A DNA stretch of 64,000 nt. Origin: Acidobacteriota bacterium (GTDB lineage Bacteria > Acidobacteriota > UBA4820 > DSQY01). Made by a program: the position numbers and the translations under genes. Under the pieces are notes generated by a model. The model searched no databases. It was not told the origin of the DNA and was given only the letters and a program-made list of their open reading frames with translations. This document shows positions 1 to 8,733 of the stretch, piece by piece. The DNA lies in assembly GCA_021787565.1 (NCBI GenBank), contig JAJYLT010000018.1, forward strand, positions 1 through 64,000. The letters are read 5' to 3'. Numbering within the stretch: position 1 is the first letter of the stretch; each line of letters opens with the position of its first letter.

Positions 1-921
1 CGATACCCCGGGGGAAGAGGGCAATGAAGGATGCGTTGTCGGGAATGAGCCCGTGGGCTGAGAGGAAGGCATAGAAGCCCCGGGCGTCGTCTGGCACCGT
101 GAAGTCCGCCGAGCTGGCGAAGGGTGAGCCGCCGGGCGTGCTCGTGGCCCGTGTGAGCCGGCCCCCATCTGCACGAGGTCGCCCGTGGGGTTGGGATCCA
201 GGTTGTCCGAGGTGAACGTAATGGGATCTCCCCACCACAGGGCGGTCGTGCTCGGCGTGGGATCCGTGGGTGCCGGCGTGGGATTGTACCCCATCCCCTG
301 CACCGCCTGGCTCACGGTGGTGGAATCCGTCACCGCATAGCACTCCAGGGCGGCGGAGCTGTTGGCTGCCGTATTCATCGACGAGCTGGCCACCCCCTGC
401 GCGAGGCTCCGGGCATCCCTCTGGAAGCTCGGCTCTGTGCAATAAGACACGGTGTACGGGGAGATTCCTCCGCCCCAGGAGAGGTTGATCGTCCAGTTGG
501 TCCCGTTGGCCGTCTTGCCCACCATGAGCGTAGTGGGATCCGCCGCCTCGGGAACTATGGCCCCGGCACTCCTCGCCGCGGCCGCGCGGGACACCGGCTG
601 GGGTGATGCCACCGCTCCGGCGCCCACGCCCGCTTGGCGGGCCGCAAGGGCCGAGGTGTAGAGGGCCAGCCGGGCACCCCCCGCGTTGAATCCCGCCCCC
701 GTTCCCTGTGCGAGCGCGCTCAGCCTGGCCGAGGGCCACGGAGGCACCCGAACGGGAAAGACTGGACGCTGCGCCAGCCGTGTGCGGCCGTTAGCCTGGG
801 TATTGGCCAGAGGCGCGCCCCGCGCCTGGGACGCCGCCGGGGTTTGCCGCGATGCCGCTCCAGCCCCCCACACCGAGCCGACGAGAAGGAACGCCGTTGC
901 CAGCACCAGGGACATTCTCAT
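1..921 (-). CDS. Secreted protein, partial at the left edge, with an apparent frameshift
   Basis: Reading on the minus strand from ATG at 921 gives an open frame with a good ribosome site (AGGGGGA) and a signal peptide (MRMSLVLATAFLLVGSVWG). Then come an Ala/Arg-rich linker and a beta-rich segment with two cysteines (around SYCTEP and ALECYAV) and Thr/Pro-rich stretches, suggesting an extracellular or surface protein. The sensible frame switches at a run of five C at 162-166. Adding one base there changes the downstream reading to GGRLTRATSTPGGSPFASS and on through DARGFYAFLSAHG, which looks like real protein. This is either a one-base deletion (pseudogene) or a sequence error. The C-terminus lies outside the window. 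I do not recognise the family. Plus-strand ORFs over this stretch are shadows. Confidence 0.6.
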   Translation of the reverse strand, partial: MRMSLVLATAFLLVGSVWGAGAASRQTPAASQARGAPLANTQANGRTRLAQRPVFPVRVPPWPSARLSALAQGTGAGFNAGGARLALYTSALAARQAGVGAGAVASPQPVSRAAAARSAGAIVPEAADPTTLMVGKTANGTNWTINLSWGGGISPYTVSYCTEPSFQRDARSLAQGVASSSMNTAANSSAALECYAVTDSTTVSQAVQGMGYNPTPAPTDPTPSTTALWWGDPITFTSDNLDPNPTGDLVQMGAGSHGPRARPAAHPSPARRTSRCQTTPGASMPSSQPTGSFPTTHPSLPSSPGVS

Positions 922-1105
922 GAAGATCCCCCTTCACGATGGCCCCTCCCTTGTTCCCGCGCCTGGCGCGCTCCCGCCCTGTCTTCCCCTGCCCAAAAGC
1001 GGCGCATGCTGGCAACGTGGCCTGTTGAATGAACGGACGCCCGAGTGACGTGTGTATGATACCGCACCCGTCCAAAATGGCGATGGGAAGAAAGTGGGCT
1101 CCTCT

Positions 1106-1128
1106 CATCACCTACTCACCTACTCACC
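1106..1128. repeat. Short CACCTACT tandem array at the end of topA
   Basis: Consecutive CACCTACT units abut the topA stop codon. On the topA strand they read GGTGAGTAGGTGAGTAGG. This is the same array class found between genes at 32, 37, 43, 51, 53 and 55 kb. Confidence 0.6.
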
Positions 1129-3486
1129 TCACACCGGTTCGCTGAAGGTACAGCCCTTGGAGGGACAGGCCCTGGAGGCCCCCGAGCGGCCCCGGCGCTC
1201 CACGAGGTAGGGGCCGCCGCACAGCGGGCAGGGACCCGGGAGGGGCTTGGACCAGGAGACGAAGTCGCACTCCGGGTACCCCGTGCAGCCGTAAAAGACC
1301 TTCCGGCTCTTGGTGAAACGCTTGGCGAGGGGCTTGCCGCACTTGGGGCAGGGGACCTCCACCGTCTCCTTTTGGATGTACTTGCAGGTGGGGTAGTTGG
1401 AGCAGGCCACGAAGGGACCGTACCTTCCCTGCTTCTTCACGAGGGAGTTGCCGCACTCGGGGCACTTCTCGTCGAGTACCTCATCCTTGGCGGCCACGAC
1501 CTTGCCCTCCTTGCTGCGCCGGAGCTTGATGGTGGTCTTGCAGGCGGGGTAGTGCTCGCAGGCGAGGAAGGGGCCGAAGCGGCCCTGGCGGACGGCCATG
1601 GCCCCCCCGCACTTCTCGCAGGTCTTGTGCTCCTCGGGCACCTCGGGGGGGTTCTCGTCGGCCACGGGGCGGGTCCCCTTGCACTCCGGGTAGCCCGTGC
1701 AGGCCAGGAACCGTCCGAATCGGCCCATCCGCAGCACCATGGGCTTGCCGCATTTGTCGCAGACCTCGTCGGTGGGCTGTCCCTCCCTTCGCAGGTCCAC
1801 CATGCTGCCCTTGGCCGCCTCCAGCTCCTTGGCGAACTGTTCCCAGAAACGCTTGAGCAGGGCGAGGCGCTCCTCCTTGCCGCTTTCCACCCGGTCGAGG
1901 TCGTCCTCCAGGCTGGCCGTGTAGCCGACATCGAACAGGGCGGGAAAGTGCTTCACCAGGATGTTGCTCACGATCTGGCCGAGGTCCGTGGGCACGAGGA
2001 AGGCCTTCTCCTTGACCACGTATTCGCGCTCTTGGATGGTGGAGATGATGGCCGCGTAGGTCGAGGGCCGGCCGATGCCGTTTTCTTCCAGAGCTTTGAC
2101 GAGCGAAGCCTCGGTGTAGCGGGCCGGCGGTTCGGTGAATTTCTGCTCGGGCGTCAGTTCCAGGAGGCGCAGAGGCTCGCCCTCCCGCAGAGGCGGAAGC
2201 GCGCCCTTCTCGCCGTTCTCCTCCACCTCGTAGGCGGCCAGGAATCCCTGGAAGACGCACACCGATCCCGCGGCCGAGAAGGTTCCTTCGCCGCAGGCCA
2301 CCTGGACCTTCGTGGCGTCGAAAACGGCGTCGGCCATCTGCGAGGCCACGAACCGTCTCCAGATCAGCCGGTAAAGGGCGTGCTCGTCCCTGGAGAGGAA
2401 GCCCTTCACGGAATCGGGCGTCCGGGTCACGTCGGTCGGGCGAATGGCCTCGTGGGCATCCTGTGCCGCCTTGGCCGGCGCGTAGAGGCGAGGCTTGGGG
2501 GCCAGGTAGTCGGACCCGAAGGCCTGCGGGATGAACGCCCGGGCCGCCTCCACGGCCTGCGGCGAAACCCGAGTGGAGTCGGTGCGCATGTAGGTGATGA
2601 GGCCGACCGTCTCCCCGTCGGCCAAGTCCACGCCCTCGTAGAGGCGCTGGGCGATGGACATGGTCTTCTTCACGGGGAAGTGCAGAAGGCGGGCCGCCTC
2701 CTGCTGGAGCTTGCTGGTGATGAAGGGGGGCAGGGGAGAGCGCTTCTGCTTCTTCTTTTCGACCTTGGAGACCGACCAGGGGCGCCCCTCGAGGCCCGCG
2801 AGGACGGCCTCGCTCTCGGCGGCGGATCGCACCTCGGCCTTCTTGCCCTGCCACTGGGTCAGCTTGGCTTCGAAGGGGAGATGAGCCTCCCCATCGAGTC
2901 GGGCCGTGAGGGTCCAGTACTCCTCGGTCACGAAGTCGCGGATGGCCTCCTCGCGCTCGCAGATCATGCGCAGGGCCACGGTTTGCACCCGGCCCGCGGA
3001 GAGGCCCTTCTTGACCTTGTCCCACAGCAGCGGGGAGATCTGGTAGCCCACCAGCCGGTCGATCACCCGGCGGGCCATCTGGGCGTTCACCTTGCGGGCA
3101 TCCACCTCGGTCGGGTGCTCCACGGCCTCCCGGATGGCGCCGGAGGTGATCTCGTGGAAGAGGACCCGCCCCACCGGCTTGCCCGTATCCTTGAGGATTT
3201 CCTGGAGGTGGTAGCAGATGGCCTCTCCCTCCCGGTCGGGGTCGGCCGCGAGCAGGATGGCGCCAGCCTTCTGGGCGGCGGAGTGGATCTCGGCCACGGC
3301 GGTCTTCTTCTTGGGCAGGATCACAAAGGTGGGGCGGAAGTCCTTCTCCACGTCCACCGCCATCTTGTTGGAAGGCAGGTCTCGCACGTGGCCCATGGAG
3401 GCCTTCACGGTGAAGCCCTTGCCCAGATACTTCTGGATGGCCTTGGCCTTGGCCGGCGATTCCACGATCAAGAGGGTCTGAGACAT
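1129..3486 (-). CDS. topA: DNA topoisomerase I (type IA)
   Basis: Relaxes negatively supercoiled DNA through a 5'-phosphotyrosine intermediate. The start at 3486 ([21 protein letters not shown]) is chosen because it opens directly into the TOPRIM domain; the upstream in-frame extension is only the shadow of dprA. The TOPRIM metal motif DPDREGE lies at about residues 82-88 and the catalytic tyrosine in TYMRTDS at about residue 299. The C-terminus has five tandem four-cysteine zinc ribbons (CDKCG, CEKCG, CPECG, CPKCG, CPLCG), a somewhat rich set for this family. The 785-residue length is normal. Its ATG overlaps the dprA TGA by one base (TGATG), so translation is probably coupled. Confidence 0.97.
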   Translation of the reverse strand: MSQTLLIVESPAKAKAIQKYLGKGFTVKASMGHVRDLPSNKMAVDVEKDFRPTFVILPKKKTAVAEIHSAAQKAGAILLAADPDREGEAICYHLQEILKDTGKPVGRVLFHEITSGAIREAVEHPTEVDARKVNAQMARRVIDRLVGYQISPLLWDKVKKGLSAGRVQTVALRMICEREEAIRDFVTEEYWTLTARLDGEAHLPFEAKLTQWQGKKAEVRSAAESEAVLAGLEGRPWSVSKVEKKKQKRSPLPPFITSKLQQEAARLLHFPVKKTMSIAQRLYEGVDLADGETVGLITYMRTDSTRVSPQAVEAARAFIPQAFGSDYLAPKPRLYAPAKAAQDAHEAIRPTDVTRTPDSVKGFLSRDEHALYRLIWRRFVASQMADAVFDATKVQVACGEGTFSAAGSVCVFQGFLAAYEVEENGEKGALPPLREGEPLRLLELTPEQKFTEPPARYTEASLVKALEENGIGRPSTYAAIISTIQEREYVVKEKAFLVPTDLGQIVSNILVKHFPALFDVGYTASLEDDLDRVESGKEERLALLKRFWEQFAKELEAAKGSMVDLRREGQPTDEVCDKCGKPMVLRMGRFGRFLACTGYPECKGTRPVADENPPEVPEEHKTCEKCGGAMAVRQGRFGPFLACEHYPACKTTIKLRRSKEGKVVAAKDEVLDEKCPECGNSLVKKQGRYGPFVACSNYPTCKYIQKETVEVPCPKCGKPLAKRFTKSRKVFYGCTGYPECDFVSWSKPLPGPCPLCGGPYLVERRGRSGASRACPSKGCTFSEPV

Positions 3487-4598
3487 CAGTGGGGCTCCTT
3501 CATCCGGCCCTTCAGGGCGTAGCGCATCCCGGGCAATTCTACACAGACGCCGGCCATTTGCAACTCGAGAAGGCCGGAGAGCACCTCCGATGCGGGCAGG
3601 TCGGAGCTCCGGCACAACTCATCCACGCTGACTCCCCGGTCGGGCTTCAGTATCGCGAGGAGCCGCCGGTTCGCCGCCGACGGTTCCGAGAGGGAATCCT
3701 GGGCGGTCCCCTCCGGCTCCTCCGTCTGTTTCAGCTTGCAACGAAGATGCTCGGGCAGTTCCTCCAGGAGGTCCTGACCCCGCTGGATCAGCTTGGCCCC
3801 CTTCTGAATCAAGGTATTAGGGCCAATAGCCGTGCGGCTGGTAATGTTTTGCGGGACCGCGAACACTTCTCTGCCCGTTTCAAGGGCGAAACGGGCGGTG
3901 ATGAGAGAGCCGGAGCGCTCGGTGGCCTCCACGATCACCACGCCCCAGACCAAGCCCGCAATAACCCGGTTTCGGATGGGAAAATTCCTGGGCGCCGGTG
4001 GGGTACCTGGCGGGAACTCCGTCACCACGGCTCCTCCCCGCTCCACGATCCGCCGCATCAGCCCTTCGTTTTCGCGAGGGTAGGGCACGTCGATCCCGGT
4101 GCCCAGAACGGCCACAGCCCTGCCGGGGACCACCAGGGAACCCTCGTGGGCAGAGGAGTCTATGCCGCGGGCCAGGCCGCTCACCACGGTCAATCCGGAC
4201 CGGGCCAATTCGGCCGCCAGGGTCTGCGCCACGTTCTGCCCGTAAACGGTGCACAGGCGGGAGCCCACCACCGCCACGGCCGGGCCCTCCAGCGCCTCGA
4301 CGGAGCCCACCAGGTAGAGGGCCGGGGGAGGATCGGGGACGGTTCTCAAGACGGCGGGGTACCGGCCGTCGTCCCAGCTCAGCAGCGTGATTCCACGGGC
4401 CTGGGCCTCCCTGTCCTGGCGTTCGCACGCCTCCCAATCCAGTTTGGCAACGGCCTTGCTTATCGAAGGGTGGAGCTCGGGGACGTTTCTCCCAGAGCGG
4501 AGCCGGAGCAGGAGTTCCTCCTGGCCAAGAAGTTCGGCTCTCCGGATGGTGGAGAGGCCGGCAAGGCGGGTCAAGGCTCCATAGAGATAGGACAGCAC
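3486..4598 (-). CDS. dprA: DNA-processing protein DprA (Smf)
   Basis: Loads RecA on incoming single-stranded DNA during natural transformation. The 370-residue protein has an N-terminal helical domain, then the Rossmann-like core with [42 protein letters not shown] and [11 protein letters not shown], and a C-terminal winged-helix (DprA_WH) region around [21 protein letters not shown]. Translation starts at GTG 4598 preceded by GGAGG at good spacing. The dprA-topA order with overlap is common in bacteria. Together with comEC, a prepilin peptidase and pilT in this window it points to a transformation-competent organism, which is an inference. Confidence 0.96.
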   Translation of the reverse strand: MLSYLYGALTRLAGLSTIRRAELLGQEELLLRLRSGRNVPELHPSISKAVAKLDWEACERQDREAQARGITLLSWDDGRYPAVLRTVPDPPPALYLVGSVEALEGPAVAVVGSRLCTVYGQNVAQTLAAELARSGLTVVSGLARGIDSSAHEGSLVVPGRAVAVLGTGIDVPYPRENEGLMRRIVERGGAVVTEFPPGTPPAPRNFPIRNRVIAGLVWGVVIVEATERSGSLITARFALETGREVFAVPQNITSRTAIGPNTLIQKGAKLIQRGQDLLEELPEHLRCKLKQTEEPEGTAQDSLSEPSAANRRLLAILKPDRGVSVDELCRSSDLPASEVLSGLLELQMAGVCVELPGMRYALKGRMKEPH

Positions 4599-4713
4599 GC
4601 AACCTCCGGCGGTAAAAGGATTTCAACCTATACCACAGGGTTCGAACGAGGCGCAATCGCAAGACCACTTGAACGGCGGCAAAGAAAGAGCAAAAAGAAC
4701 AAGGGGAAAGCCC

Positions 4714-5304
4714 ATGGTATCCCGAGCCTATTTTGAACAGACTGCCCTCATCCACCTGGACTTCTTGTACAATCTGGCGCTGAAGATCACCAGGAACGAG
4801 GACGACGCCCAGGATCTGGTCCAGGAGACGTTCCTTCGGGCCTACCGGTTTTTCGACAAGTACGAGCCCGGCACCAACTGCAAGGCCTGGCTCTACCGCA
4901 TCCTCAAGAACACCTTCATCAACCACTACCGCAAACAGCACAGGCGGCCGAACGAGGTGGATTTCGAGTCCATCGAGGAGACCCAGGAGAGCCAGGTCGA
5001 GCACACGGGCATGCGGCCCGCCGACCCCGAGGCGACGCTGATGAACTCCATCCTCAAGGAGGACGTCCAGCACGCCTTCGAGACGCTCCCCCCGGGCTAC
5101 CGGGAGGCTTTGATGCTATCCTTAGTGGGCGGCTTTTCCTACCGGGAGATCGCCGACATGATGGACTGCCCCATCGGAACGATCATGTCCCGCATACACA
5201 GGGCCCGGAAGCTGATGCAGAAGCAGCTCGGAGGGCACACTCCGGATCGCGGCTGGAGCCAGGGGGCCCAGCTCGTGGCACCGGCCATGGCCCAGGGGGC
5301 CTGA
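4714..5304 (+). CDS. ECF-type RNA polymerase sigma factor (sigma-70 family)
   Basis: A 196-residue sigma factor. Region 2 runs from about [20 protein letters not shown] through the [16 protein letters not shown] segment, and region 4 is the helix-turn-helix in [16 protein letters not shown] and [19 protein letters not shown]. Start ATG 4714 is preferred over the upstream in-frame ATG 4669 because AGGGGA precedes it and the family begins there. It is divergent from dprA and is followed by a zinc-finger anti-sigma candidate and a thioredoxin-like gene, so it plausibly answers redox or envelope stress. Targets cannot be seen. Confidence 0.95.
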   Translation: MVSRAYFEQTALIHLDFLYNLALKITRNEDDAQDLVQETFLRAYRFFDKYEPGTNCKAWLYRILKNTFINHYRKQHRRPNEVDFESIEETQESQVEHTGMRPADPEATLMNSILKEDVQHAFETLPPGYREALMLSLVGGFSYREIADMMDCPIGTIMSRIHRARKLMQKQLGGHTPDRGWSQGAQLVAPAMAQGA

Positions 5305-5380
5305 AGGGGAAGAGGCGCAGACGGGGCACCGCCGGAATCTGCCAGGGCGGTGAGAATGCGAAGGGTTGGGAGGGATGCAG

Positions 5381-5725
5381 ATGTCAGCTTGCGGACGGGT
5401 GCGGGCCAAGCTTGGTGCTTACCTGCGTGGACAACTCGATGAGCGCGGGAAAGAGGAGGTCAAGTCCCATTGCGCGGCATGCCTCCCCTGCGCCTCGGCG
5501 CTGAAGGCCCAGAGGGTCCTGGTGGAGGCGGTCATCCCGCTGGTACGCTCCCTCGAGCCGGCGCCAGCCAAACTGCGTGACGCTCTGGGCGTCTGCATGG
5601 ACTGCATGGACAACCCGAGCAGGGCCATCTGCCGCCGCCTCAAGCATCGGTTGCGGCTTGCAGCCGGTCCCGCTTCCGGCGTATCATTCGCCTCCGAGGA
5701 GAATAGCCATGGCATTGAACGCTAA
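5381..5725 (+). CDS. Putative zinc-finger anti-sigma factor
   Basis: A 114-residue soluble protein directly behind the sigma gene. The N-terminal C...HCAACLPC pattern matches the HxxxCxxC-like zinc motif of zf-HC2 anti-sigma factors (ZAS domain). More cysteines occur in VCMDCMDN. No membrane segment is present, which would fit a cytoplasmic redox-sensing anti-sigma such as RsrA. Start ATG 5381 is chosen for GGGAGG seven bases upstream; TTG 5366 and ATG 5375 are in-frame alternatives. Its 3' end overlaps the next gene by 17 bases. Confidence 0.75.
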   Translation: MSACGRVRAKLGAYLRGQLDERGKEEVKSHCAACLPCASALKAQRVLVEAVIPLVRSLEPAPAKLRDALGVCMDCMDNPSRAICRRLKHRLRLAAGPASGVSFASEENSHGIER

Positions 5726-6224
5726 GAAAACGACCATCCTGGCCGCCGCCCTCGCCGGGGTTCTGGCGATGGCGGCGGTCTTCGCGGGGACCGACGTGGG
5801 GCAGGCCGCGGAGGATTTCACGCTCCAGCCCGTGCAGGGCGGACAGCCGGTAAGCCTTCTCAAGAACGAGGGCAAGCCCACCCTGCTGTTCTTTTGGGCC
5901 ACGTGGTGCCCGCCTTGCAAGCGGGAGATCCCCGACCTGAAGAGGATCCACGAGGAGTACGCCAAGAAGGGACTCCGCATGCTGGGCGTGGCCCTCAACT
6001 TCCGGGAGAGCCGCGAAGACGTGGTTCGGTTCCAGCAGGAGCAGCAACTGCCCTACACGGTCCTCTGGGACGTGAACAACAAGATCGCCACCGAGTACGG
6101 GGTCGAGGGCATTCCCACGGTGATCCTCCTGGATGGGAAGGGCGTGATCCGGTACCGGGGGCACCAGATGACCGAGGAGTTCACCAAGCTCCTGGAGAGC
6201 TATACGGCCGGCCAGAAGGGCTGA
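5709..6224 (+). CDS. Exported TlpA/ResA-like thioredoxin
   Basis: A 171-residue thiol-disulfide oxidoreductase, probably periplasmic. It starts at ATG 5709 after GAGGAG. A signal peptide (LAAALAGVLAMAAVFAG) is followed by the AhpC/TSA-Redoxin fold, with the WCPPCK active site at C67 and C70 and a cis-proline in GIPTVILLDG. Typical substrates are cytochrome c maturation factors or other exported disulfide proteins; none is visible nearby. It overlaps the anti-sigma gene, so the three genes form one operon and a thiol-responsive regulon is a reasonable guess. Confidence 0.93.
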   Translation: MALNAKKTTILAAALAGVLAMAAVFAGTDVGQAAEDFTLQPVQGGQPVSLLKNEGKPTLLFFWATWCPPCKREIPDLKRIHEEYAKKGLRMLGVALNFRESREDVVRFQQEQQLPYTVLWDVNNKIATEYGVEGIPTVILLDGKGVIRYRGHQMTEEFTKLLESYTAGQKG

Positions 6225-6247
6225 GATCGAACACAAGTGAGGTCTGC

Positions 6248-6280
6248 GCGAGGGTCCCGCTCCACCTGCGGGGCCCTCGC
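6248..6280. terminator. Hairpin between convergent tlpA-like and comEC genes
   Basis: GCGAGGGTCCCGC (6248-6260) pairs with GCGGGGCCCTCGC (6268-6280) around a 7-base loop: 13 bp with one wobble pair. It sits between two converging stop codons, so it may terminate from both sides, although there is no T-tract. Confidence 0.6.
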
Positions 6281-6285
6281 CGTCT

Positions 6286-8634
6286 TCACGGGCAGCCGCG
6301 GCCAAAGAGCCTGCGCGACCAGTCTCCGTCCCGATGGCGGTAAACCATGGGGCGGCCTTCCGTCAAATCCAGCAGGAGGGCGCCGTCCCGGTCGGTGCGG
6401 TAGACCCGGGCAGGCAGGGAGGCGTAGCGGGCCAGCACGGCGGGCGACGGGTGGCCGAAGCGGTTGGCCCGCCCCACGCTGATGAGGACCACCTTGGGGG
6501 CCACGGCATCCAGCCAGGCCGGGCTGCTGGAGGTGGCGGACCCGTGGTGGGGCGAGATCATCGCGTAGGCCGACAGGAGAAGGCGGGCCTCCAGGATGTC
6601 CCGTTCGCCCGCCCGTTCAAGGTCCCCCGTGGCGAGCAGCGCGGTAGGTCCGAACGTGAGCCTGGCCACCAGGCTGCGGTCGTTCTCGTCGCGGAGATCG
6701 CACGGCTCCCCGGGGCCGAGGACCGAGAGAGAGGGGCCCGAGGTGACGAATCCCCGTCCGCGGGTCAGCGGAATCAGGGGAACGTTCCTTGCCGAGGCTA
6801 TCGCGGCGATTCGCCGCGGCAGATCGGGCTCGGGGGGATCGGAGGCTGGATAGGCCAGGAAGCCCACCGGGAGGTCCTGGATCAGGTCCTCGGCGGCGCC
6901 GCAGTGGTCGCGGTCCCAGTGCGTCAGCACGATGCCGGTCAGGCCCTTCACGCCCGCCCTGGCCAGGAACGGCTCGATCACGGTGATCCCCGATCCAGGG
7001 CCCTCGATGCCGCTGGTGCCCACGTCGACGAGAAGACAACCGCCCGGCCAGAGCACGGCCTGGCATGAGGCCTCCCCGACGTCGAGGAGGGCCACCCCCC
7101 GGGCGTCCCGAACGGACGGCCCGGTGGGCCAAGACCAGAAGGCCACGGCCGCGGCTCCGATGAGCACCCATCCGGATGCCCGGCGGCGGGACGGCCAGGC
7201 CAGCACGGCGAGCCCCAGGAGGTAGAGAGCCGTCCAGCCCAACCACGGAAACGGAACGAAGAAGCTTCCCCATGCGCTCCTGCCCAGTCCCTCCGCCATG
7301 GTCATGAAGGGCCTGGCCGTCAGCTCCAGGCTCCAGGCCAGAGCCTGGTGCAGGCCCGGTACGAACCCGAGACCCAGGATGTAGAGGAGCCCGATCCCCT
7401 GGACGGCCATGAGCGGGAGGGAGGCGGCCGGAGTGGCGAGCCATCCCCATGGGGAGAACCGGTGGAAGGTGATCACCAGGATGGGAAGCGTGGCCAACTG
7501 CGCCGAGAGCCCCACCCAGAGCAGCTTGAGGAGCCAAGCCAGCGGGCCTTTGGCGGGCAGGACCTTGGGGTAGGCGCTCCAGAACACCAGGATGCCCAGG
7601 GTCGCCGCGAAGGTGAGCTGGAAGCCGGCGTCCAAGATGAACTGGGGCCGGTAGACGAGGAGCAAGGCCGCCGCCAGCGTCCACGCCGTGACCGCGCTGT
7701 GGGGTCTGGCGAGCAGGCGCAACAGGAGAAACAGGGCCGCCATCAGGAGCGCGCGCGACAGGGAGCTGCTCGGCGCGACGAGGAGTCCGTACACCGCCAG
7801 GAGGACGAGCGCGGCCCCGTCCCGCCAGGAGGGGGGGCACCGGAGGGCGTGGGCCAGCCCCATGAAGAGGAGCAGGACCAGGCCCACGTTAAAGCCCGAG
7901 AGCGCGATCAGGTGGAGGAGGCCGGATCGGCTCAGGTTGGCGGTGCTCTGGGTGTCCAGGAGCCCCCGTTCGCCCAGCAGCAGGGCCAGAAGGGCCCCCC
8001 GGAGATCGCCCGTGTCCTCCTCCAGGCGGGACCGGATGGCCTGTCTGTATCGGCCGATCAGGTGCCATTTCCCGGGAGGAGATTCGTGGACGAGGGCGGC
8101 ACTCCGGCACGTGCCCAGAAGAGAAATGTCCTGGCGTGCGAGGTAGGCCGCCGAATCGAATTGTCCCGGGTTGGCGGCGGAGCGGGGGGGCGTGAGCCCC
8201 AGGCTCGCCTCCAGCCGCGCCCCCTCGGTGGGAGGCGGGATGGGCAGGTAGGCCCGGGCGAGGGAGCGGACGGGAATCCAGGCCGACTCCTTGCGGGCGA
8301 AGTCGAGCTGAAGCGTGACCCGGCTTCCGTCGGGCCAGGGCTCGGCCTCGACGACTTTGCCCCTCACCCAGAAGTAGGCGGGGTCCTGGGCCCGGGACAC
8401 GCTCTGGGCGAGCCAGTCGGGAGCTAGGGAGTGGAGCCGGGCTCCTCCCGTGGCCAGCCCCACGATGGCCGCCAGCAGGGGCAGGGCGAGACGCAGGCGG
8501 GGCAGGCGCAGTACCGAGGCGGCCACGGCGAGGGCCGGCAGGGCAATCCACCAGGGCGCAACGATCCACGGGGCGAGACCGACCCCCGCGGCAAACGCGG
8601 CCAGGACGGCTGTGCGCGCCTCCCATGACCCCAC
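6286..8634 (-). CDS. comEC: ComEC/Rec2 DNA-uptake channel protein
   Basis: Inner-membrane channel for single-stranded DNA in natural transformation. The 782-residue protein has an N-terminal multi-TM/DUF4131 region, the Competence domain (from about LRGALLALLLGERGLL through SGLLHLIALSGFNVGL and later helices), and a C-terminal metallo-beta-lactamase-like domain with LTHWDRDHCGA and ISPHHGSATSSS. All expected parts are present. Start GTG 8634 has GGGGGAG about seven bases upstream; the nearby ATG is out of frame. It lies about 100 bases downstream of the thioredoxin-TPR gene on the same strand. Confidence 0.95.
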   Translation of the reverse strand: MGSWEARTAVLAAFAAGVGLAPWIVAPWWIALPALAVAASVLRLPRLRLALPLLAAIVGLATGGARLHSLAPDWLAQSVSRAQDPAYFWVRGKVVEAEPWPDGSRVTLQLDFARKESAWIPVRSLARAYLPIPPPTEGARLEASLGLTPPRSAANPGQFDSAAYLARQDISLLGTCRSAALVHESPPGKWHLIGRYRQAIRSRLEEDTGDLRGALLALLLGERGLLDTQSTANLSRSGLLHLIALSGFNVGLVLLLFMGLAHALRCPPSWRDGAALVLLAVYGLLVAPSSSLSRALLMAALFLLLRLLARPHSAVTAWTLAAALLLVYRPQFILDAGFQLTFAATLGILVFWSAYPKVLPAKGPLAWLLKLLWVGLSAQLATLPILVITFHRFSPWGWLATPAASLPLMAVQGIGLLYILGLGFVPGLHQALAWSLELTARPFMTMAEGLGRSAWGSFFVPFPWLGWTALYLLGLAVLAWPSRRRASGWVLIGAAAVAFWSWPTGPSVRDARGVALLDVGEASCQAVLWPGGCLLVDVGTSGIEGPGSGITVIEPFLARAGVKGLTGIVLTHWDRDHCGAAEDLIQDLPVGFLAYPASDPPEPDLPRRIAAIASARNVPLIPLTRGRGFVTSGPSLSVLGPGEPCDLRDENDRSLVARLTFGPTALLATGDLERAGERDILEARLLLSAYAMISPHHGSATSSSPAWLDAVAPKVVLISVGRANRFGHPSPAVLARYASLPARVYRTDRDGALLLDLTEGRPMVYRHRDGDWSRRLFGRGCP

Positions 8635-8671
8635 GGAGAAACTCCCCCCTTCCTCCCCGGCCAGACGCGAA

Positions 8672-8702
8672 GCGCCCCGGCCGTCGACCCCGGCCGGGGC
8701 GC
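8672..8702 (-). terminator. GC-rich hairpin after the thioredoxin-TPR gene
   Basis: GCGCCCCGGCC and GGCCGGGGCGC form an 11 bp stem with a 9-base loop between the stop at 8734 and the comEC start. No clear T-run is present. Confidence 0.55.
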
Positions 8703-8733
8703 CAAGGATCGCGCCGCAAAGGTCACGAGCCGG

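Noticed and set aside
270-1048. Overlapping plus-strand ORFs of up to 132 residues at the left edge
   Set aside because: Arg/Pro-rich compositions typical of antisense shadows; the minus strand has signal peptide, ribosome site and a coherent protein.
1372-3522. 716-residue plus-strand ORF
   Set aside because: Antisense shadow of topA with low-complexity Gly/Leu/His content and no domain.
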